Shown: positions 60,370-64,000 of the stretch, piece after piece
Numbering within the stretch: the stretch's first letter is position 1
Layout: every line of letters begins with the position of its first letter
Assembly: GCA_002478885.1 (NCBI GenBank)
Contig: DLKC01000089.1
Span: forward strand, 1-64,000
DNA from: Chitinophagaceae bacterium UBA7600
Lineage (GTDB): Bacteria; Bacteroidota; Bacteroidia; Chitinophagales; Chitinophagaceae
Direction of reading: 5' to 3'
Length of the DNA: 64,000 bases
Notes under the pieces: model-generated
The model's database searches: none
What the model saw: only the letters and a program-made list of their open reading frames with translations
Told to the model about the DNA's origin: nothing
Program-made: the position numbers and the translations under genes

Positions 60370-61326
60370 ATGACCATTGACCAGGTTACCTATCTCGTAT
60401 TTGGAATTGTGCTTGTGCTTGCATTGATATTTGACCTGGGCCTGCTCAGCAAAAAAAACAGGACCATCACTATCAAACAGGCATTGTTGCAAACTTTTTT
60501 CTGGGTAGCACTGGCTGTGGCGTTTTTTATTTTTATGTGGGTAGAAAAAGGACGCAAGCCTGCGCTCGAATATATCAGTGCTTATTTTATGGAGTGGAGC
60601 CTGAGCATCGACAATATTTTTGTGTTTATTCTCATCTTCACTTCGTTTTCGGTAAAAGAAAAACATTTTCCGCGTGTGTTATTGATTGGTATCATCATGG
60701 CGGTGATTTTCAGGGTGATCTTTATTACGGTTGGCGTTGCGCTTGTTCGAAAGTTTGAATGGATATTGTTGTTATTTGGCGCTTTTCTTATTTACACCGG
60801 ATATAAAATGTTTACCTCCAACGAGGACGAAGAATTTGACCCGCACGATACAAAAATCTACAGGTTCCTGAAAAAAATTCTGCCGCTTGTGCCGCACGAT
60901 GGCAATGGCAAATACGTGATCTCTGAGAACGGCAGGCCCGCCTATACGAGCCTGTTTGTTGTGGTTGTTTTACTGGCCTCGATCGATCTTGTATTTGCCC
61001 TGGATTCTATTCCTGCTGTTATGGGCATTTCAAGAGATGTGCTGGTAATCTACACTTCAAATATTTTTGCCGTTCTTGGTTTGCGATCTTTATTCTTTTT
61101 ACTGCGCGGTGCCGTAAGCCGGTTTGATTACCTGCAACAAGGTATTGCAATCGTGCTCATTTTTATCGGGCTGAAGATGCTTGGCGAGCATTGGATAGAT
61201 GAGTGGATAGAAAAAGATGTGCAGGTGTTCATATCCCTTGGTGTGATATTGGCCTGTGTTTCGGGTTCAATCTTTTATTCCATCTTTATACAGAAAAAAG
61301 GCTTACCACCGGACGCGGATAGCTGA
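60370..61326 (+). CDS. TerC/Alx-family membrane protein
   Basis: A 318-aa integral membrane protein from ATG 60370 (earlier in-frame starts exist at 60331 and 60286). About eight membrane helices. Signature acidic motifs EWSLSIDNIFVF and ASIDLVFALDSIPAVMGISRD, the two conserved Asp-containing blocks of TerC/Alx, which export manganese in several bacteria. No yybP-ykoY manganese riboswitch was recognised upstream; the region holds a repeat. Function by homology: Mn(II) or other divalent-metal export. Confidence 0.88.
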   Translation: MTIDQVTYLVFGIVLVLALIFDLGLLSKKNRTITIKQALLQTFFWVALAVAFFIFMWVEKGRKPALEYISAYFMEWSLSIDNIFVFILIFTSFSVKEKHFPRVLLIGIIMAVIFRVIFITVGVALVRKFEWILLLFGAFLIYTGYKMFTSNEDEEFDPHDTKIYRFLKKILPLVPHDGNGKYVISENGRPAYTSLFVVVVLLASIDLVFALDSIPAVMGISRDVLVIYTSNIFAVLGLRSLFFLLRGAVSRFDYLQQGIAIVLIFIGLKMLGEHWIDEWIEKDVQVFISLGVILACVSGSIFYSIFIQKKGLPPDADS

Positions 61327-61425
61327 CCATTTATTATTTCATCTTTTAAAATAATTTAGCTGGCTTACACGATTGAACATATTGCAAAGATTGTTGCCGG
61401 AACTGCCTTTTATGGCAATCGTGGC

Positions 61426-63852
61426 ATGGAGATCGAGCAACTGTCGACAGACAGCAGGCGCATTGCTTTTCCGGCAACGACGCTATTTTTTGCCTTGCAA
61501 ACAGAAAGAAGAGATGCTCATATGTTTATCCCGGAATTATATAAAAGAGGGGTAAAGAATTTTGTAGTGATTGAAGAATTTAATACGGGTGAATTCAAAG
61601 GCGCGAATTTTCTTTTTTGTGCCAATACCCTTGAAGCATTGCAGAAACTGGCAGCCTATCACAGGAAGCAGTTTAACTATCCGGTAATCGGTATAACAGG
61701 CAGCAGCGGTAAAACCATCATTAAAGAATGGCTTTACCAATTGCTTTCCCCGGATTTTAATATTGTTCGCAGCCCGAGGAGCTATAATTCACAGGTTGGC
61801 GTTCCGTTAAGTGTATGGCAAATGAATGAAACCTATAATCTTGCCATTTTTGAAGCTGGCATTTCAATGCCCGGCGAAATGGCAAAGCTTGCCGGCATTA
61901 TTAGACCTACGCTCGGGATCTTTGCGAACATAGGAGCTGCGCACAGCGAAGGTTTTGAAAATGACCAAGAAAAGGTGGAAGAAAAAATTCAATTGTTTAA
62001 AGGAACAAGTGCTATCATCTGGTGCGCGGATCATGCATTGGTAAACGAAGTGCTTACGAATCAAAGCAACGCTGGATACCTTGTTACCGGAAAAAGGTCT
62101 TCCGGGGAATTTTCATGGGGATCAAAAGAAAATGCATTGGTAAAGATCATTGGTGAAAAGCAAAAAGATAAAACAATTGTTACTTTATCTTATGACAATG
62201 AACGAAAAAGGCTGATTATTCCTTTTACAGATGATGCTTCGGTTGAAAATGCGCTTCACTGTTACTGCGCTTGTTTTTTGATGAATCTTTCACATGAGGC
62301 GATAGCGGAGCGAATGCTTCAACTGCAGCCGGTGGAAATGCGCTTGCAGCTGTTGCATGCTATAAACAATTGTGTTGTAATAAATGATAGCTACAGTTTT
62401 GATATTAGTTCTTTCGCTACCGCGCTGGATTTTCTTTCGCAGCAGCAACAGCTAGTACAAAAAACAGCCATTATTTCGGACATACCGGCTGCCAGGGACG
62501 AGCATGCCTACCAGCAGGTGGTGAGCATGCTGGAGGCCAAACATATTTACAGGCTTATAACAATCGGACCCGAATGGGGACGGCTTAACCAACTTTGGCA
62601 AAACCGCTTTGCCGTAACGCAGCATTTTGACGATACCAATTCTTTTATTAAAAACTTCAGCAGTAATCATTTCCGGAATGAAGCCATTCTGCTAAAAGCC
62701 GCCAGGCTTTTTGAATTTGAAAAGATCGCCACACTCCTTGAAAAAAAAGTACACCAGACCGTATTGGAAATAGATCTTACCGCCATTATCCATAATTTAA
62801 ATCAGTACAGAAGCAGATTAAACAAAGGCGTTAAGATAATGGCCATGGTAAAAGCTTTTGCGTATGGCAGCGGAAGCCCGGAGATCGCCAGCCTGTTGCA
62901 ATTTCATAAAGTGGAATACCTCGCCGTAGCTTATGCCGATGAAGGGGTGGAGTTACGCAAGGCCGGGATCAGTTTACCGATTATGGTAATGAACGTAGAC
63001 CATGCGGCGTTTGAAACACTTATCCAGTATAATCTTGAACCGGAATTATTTTCCTTTGGCATATTAAAATCGTTCATTGTCTTTTTGGAAAGGCAGGGTT
63101 TGCAGCAATATCCTGTACATATTAAACTGGATACCGGCATGCACCGGCTCGGTTTTGAACAAACTGATATGGAGGCGCTGTCGACCATACTGCAGCAACA
63201 GAAACAAGTGGCAGTGCAATCTGTATTCAGTCACCTCGCGGCAAGTGAAGATGCGGCTGAAGATGCGTTTACAAAACATCAATCAGCAACTTTTGAAGCA
63301 TGCTGCGTGCAAATTAAAGCGGCTATCGGGTATTCTTTTACAAGGCATATTTCCAATACGGCGGCTATATTCAGAAATCCTGCACTGCAGTATGATATGG
63401 TGCGCCTCGGCATTGGCTTGTACGGCATTGACAGCGTACAGGAAAAGCAGCCTGGCCTGCAAACAGCTGCTACTCTAAAGACAACCATTGCACAACTAAG
63501 AAAAGTGAAGGCCGGTGATACGATCGGTTATAACCGGCGGGGTAAAACAATACGTGATTCCCTGATTGCCACCATTCGAATTGGTTATGCCGATGGATTT
63601 AGCAGAAAACTCGGGCTTGGTAATGGAAAAGTCTTTATCCGTGGTAAAATGGCCCCGGTTATCGGAAGTGTTTGTATGGATATGACGATGGTTGATGTTA
63701 CCGGCATCGATGACGTGCGGGAAGAAGATGAAGTGGAAATTTTTGGTAAGCATATAAGTGTTCAGGAAGTTGCCGCCTGGTGCGGCACTATTCCTTATGA
63801 AGTGCTTACCGGCATAAGCCAACGGGTTAAGCGGGTGTATATAGAGGCATGA
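61426..63852 (+). CDS. Bifunctional MurF / alanine racemase
   Basis: A fusion of about 808 aa counted from the ATG 61426. MurF half: GITGSSGKTIIKEWL (ATP loop), FEAGISMPGEMAKL, GIFANIGAAHSEGF, INDSYSFDISSF. Racemase half from about residue 440: KIMAMVKAFAYGSGS (PLP Lys), LDTGMHRLGF, GIGLYGID, RIGYADGFSRKLG and GSVCMDMTMVDV. It both makes D-alanine and attaches D-Ala-D-Ala to UDP-MurNAc-tripeptide. Such fusions are typical of this phylum. The frame is open upstream to 61360 and encodes YTIEHIAKIVAGTAF, matching the expected MurF N-terminus, but contains no ATG, GTG or TTG; see findings. Confidence 0.92.
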   Translation: MEIEQLSTDSRRIAFPATTLFFALQTERRDAHMFIPELYKRGVKNFVVIEEFNTGEFKGANFLFCANTLEALQKLAAYHRKQFNYPVIGITGSSGKTIIKEWLYQLLSPDFNIVRSPRSYNSQVGVPLSVWQMNETYNLAIFEAGISMPGEMAKLAGIIRPTLGIFANIGAAHSEGFENDQEKVEEKIQLFKGTSAIIWCADHALVNEVLTNQSNAGYLVTGKRSSGEFSWGSKENALVKIIGEKQKDKTIVTLSYDNERKRLIIPFTDDASVENALHCYCACFLMNLSHEAIAERMLQLQPVEMRLQLLHAINNCVVINDSYSFDISSFATALDFLSQQQQLVQKTAIISDIPAARDEHAYQQVVSMLEAKHIYRLITIGPEWGRLNQLWQNRFAVTQHFDDTNSFIKNFSSNHFRNEAILLKAARLFEFEKIATLLEKKVHQTVLEIDLTAIIHNLNQYRSRLNKGVKIMAMVKAFAYGSGSPEIASLLQFHKVEYLAVAYADEGVELRKAGISLPIMVMNVDHAAFETLIQYNLEPELFSFGILKSFIVFLERQGLQQYPVHIKLDTGMHRLGFEQTDMEALSTILQQQKQVAVQSVFSHLAASEDAAEDAFTKHQSATFEACCVQIKAAIGYSFTRHISNTAAIFRNPALQYDMVRLGIGLYGIDSVQEKQPGLQTAATLKTTIAQLRKVKAGDTIGYNRRGKTIRDSLIATIRIGYADGFSRKLGLGNGKVFIRGKMAPVIGSVCMDMTMVDVTGIDDVREEDEVEIFGKHISVQEVAAWCGTIPYEVLTGISQRVKRVYIEA

Positions 63853-63876
63853 TGTTTTGCTGCCCGCAGGGCGAAA

Positions 63877-63935
63877 GTACAAGTGTGCGACGCAACGAAA
63901 GACGCTACGGAAAGGGAAGCCGGACGCCAAAAAAA
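63877..63935 (+). repeat. Single A-arm repeat after murF-alr
   Basis: GTACAAGTGTGCGACGCAAC then GAAAGACGCTACGG and tail GAAGCCGGACGCCAAAAAAA, near consensus. It starts 25 bp after the murF-alr stop. The last 65 bases of the window (63936-64000) hold no recognisable gene. Confidence 0.8.
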
Positions 63936-64000
63936 CAAAAAATGGTTCCGGAAAAGCTGACTATAAACGATTACATTTAGGTGCAGCACAAGAAAAGCGG

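Noticed and set aside
63795..63989. Minus-strand 64-aa reading frame at the right end
   Set aside because: It reads through a repeat (giving VASFVASHTCTF) and antisense to the murF-alr end; no evidence of a real gene.
1..64000. Transposase or RAYT gene that could mobilise the repeat family
   Set aside because: No reading frame here shows an HUH/Y1 or DDE transposase motif; the mobilising protein, if any, is outside the window.
1..64000. CRISPR array formed by the regular repeats
   Set aside because: Copies are irregularly spaced, separated by genes, in both orientations and only partly conserved; no cas genes are present.

Overview
The window looks like a chromosomal segment of a Bacteroidota bacterium, most likely family Chitinophagaceae (inferred, not searched). 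The evidence is a SusC/SusD pair with an ECF sigma factor and FecR-type anti-sigma factor, proteins with type IX secretion C-terminal domains (type A and the gliding-motility type B), a fused MurF-alanine racemase, STN-domain TonB receptors, many Cys lipoproteins and few Shine-Dalgarno sequences. About 48 protein genes are supported. I saw no tRNA, rRNA, CRISPR array, prophage or transposase gene.

Layout. From 0.2 to 31 kb nearly everything is on the minus strand. Read in transcription order (31 kb to 0) it runs: ECF sigma and FecR; SusC, SusD and a LamG lipoprotein; a seven-haem cytochrome c and a large VCBS/ASPIC lipoprotein; two GH30 enzymes and a GH144-type glucanase with an N-terminal Ig-like domain; a type-B-sorted PKD/Ig surface protein; two more GH144-type enzymes; then a Gfo/Idh oxidoreductase, an SDR, a ROK sugar kinase, a SIS-domain protein, a core-MetE-like protein and a small MBL/DoxX/SGNH operon. 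This is a polysaccharide utilisation region, probably for a beta-glucan (beta-1,2-glucan is the leading guess because of three GH144-like genes).

From 31.3 to 34.1 kb lies paaABCD, the phenylacetyl-CoA epoxidase. paaE is absent and paaZ sits 15 kb away at 49.2-51.3 kb. Between and after these are mostly housekeeping and signalling genes: an AraC-type regulator, a glycosyltransferase and phosphoesterase pair, pyruvate dehydrogenase E2, an MGMT-like protein, dnaX, a LuxR-type response regulator, a LytTR regulator with its TPR histidine kinase, a CsgG-like protein, two secreted proteins, a FabH homologue, a PAP2-like membrane protein, rpoN, purM, ribF, holA, a zinc peptidase, a TerC family protein and murF-alr.

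The most striking feature is not a gene. A family of about 60-nt imperfect repeats occupies some 26 intergenic loci (about 35 arms in 64 kb, one locus per 2.5 kb), singly or as head-to-head inverted pairs. Each arm has a conserved head, a variable middle and an A-rich tail. Two core classes exist: 'A' (AAGTGTGCGACGCAAC) and 'S' (AAGTGAGTGACACAAC); complete pairs usually carry one of each. The A-rich tail very often lies exactly at, or overlaps, the stop codon of the neighbouring gene, so transcripts from that gene run straight from the stop codon into a T-rich copy of the repeat. One copy splits paaC from paaD. Two long copies also share a similar central spacer, which points to mobilisation of the whole unit. 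No transposase that could move it is present in the window.
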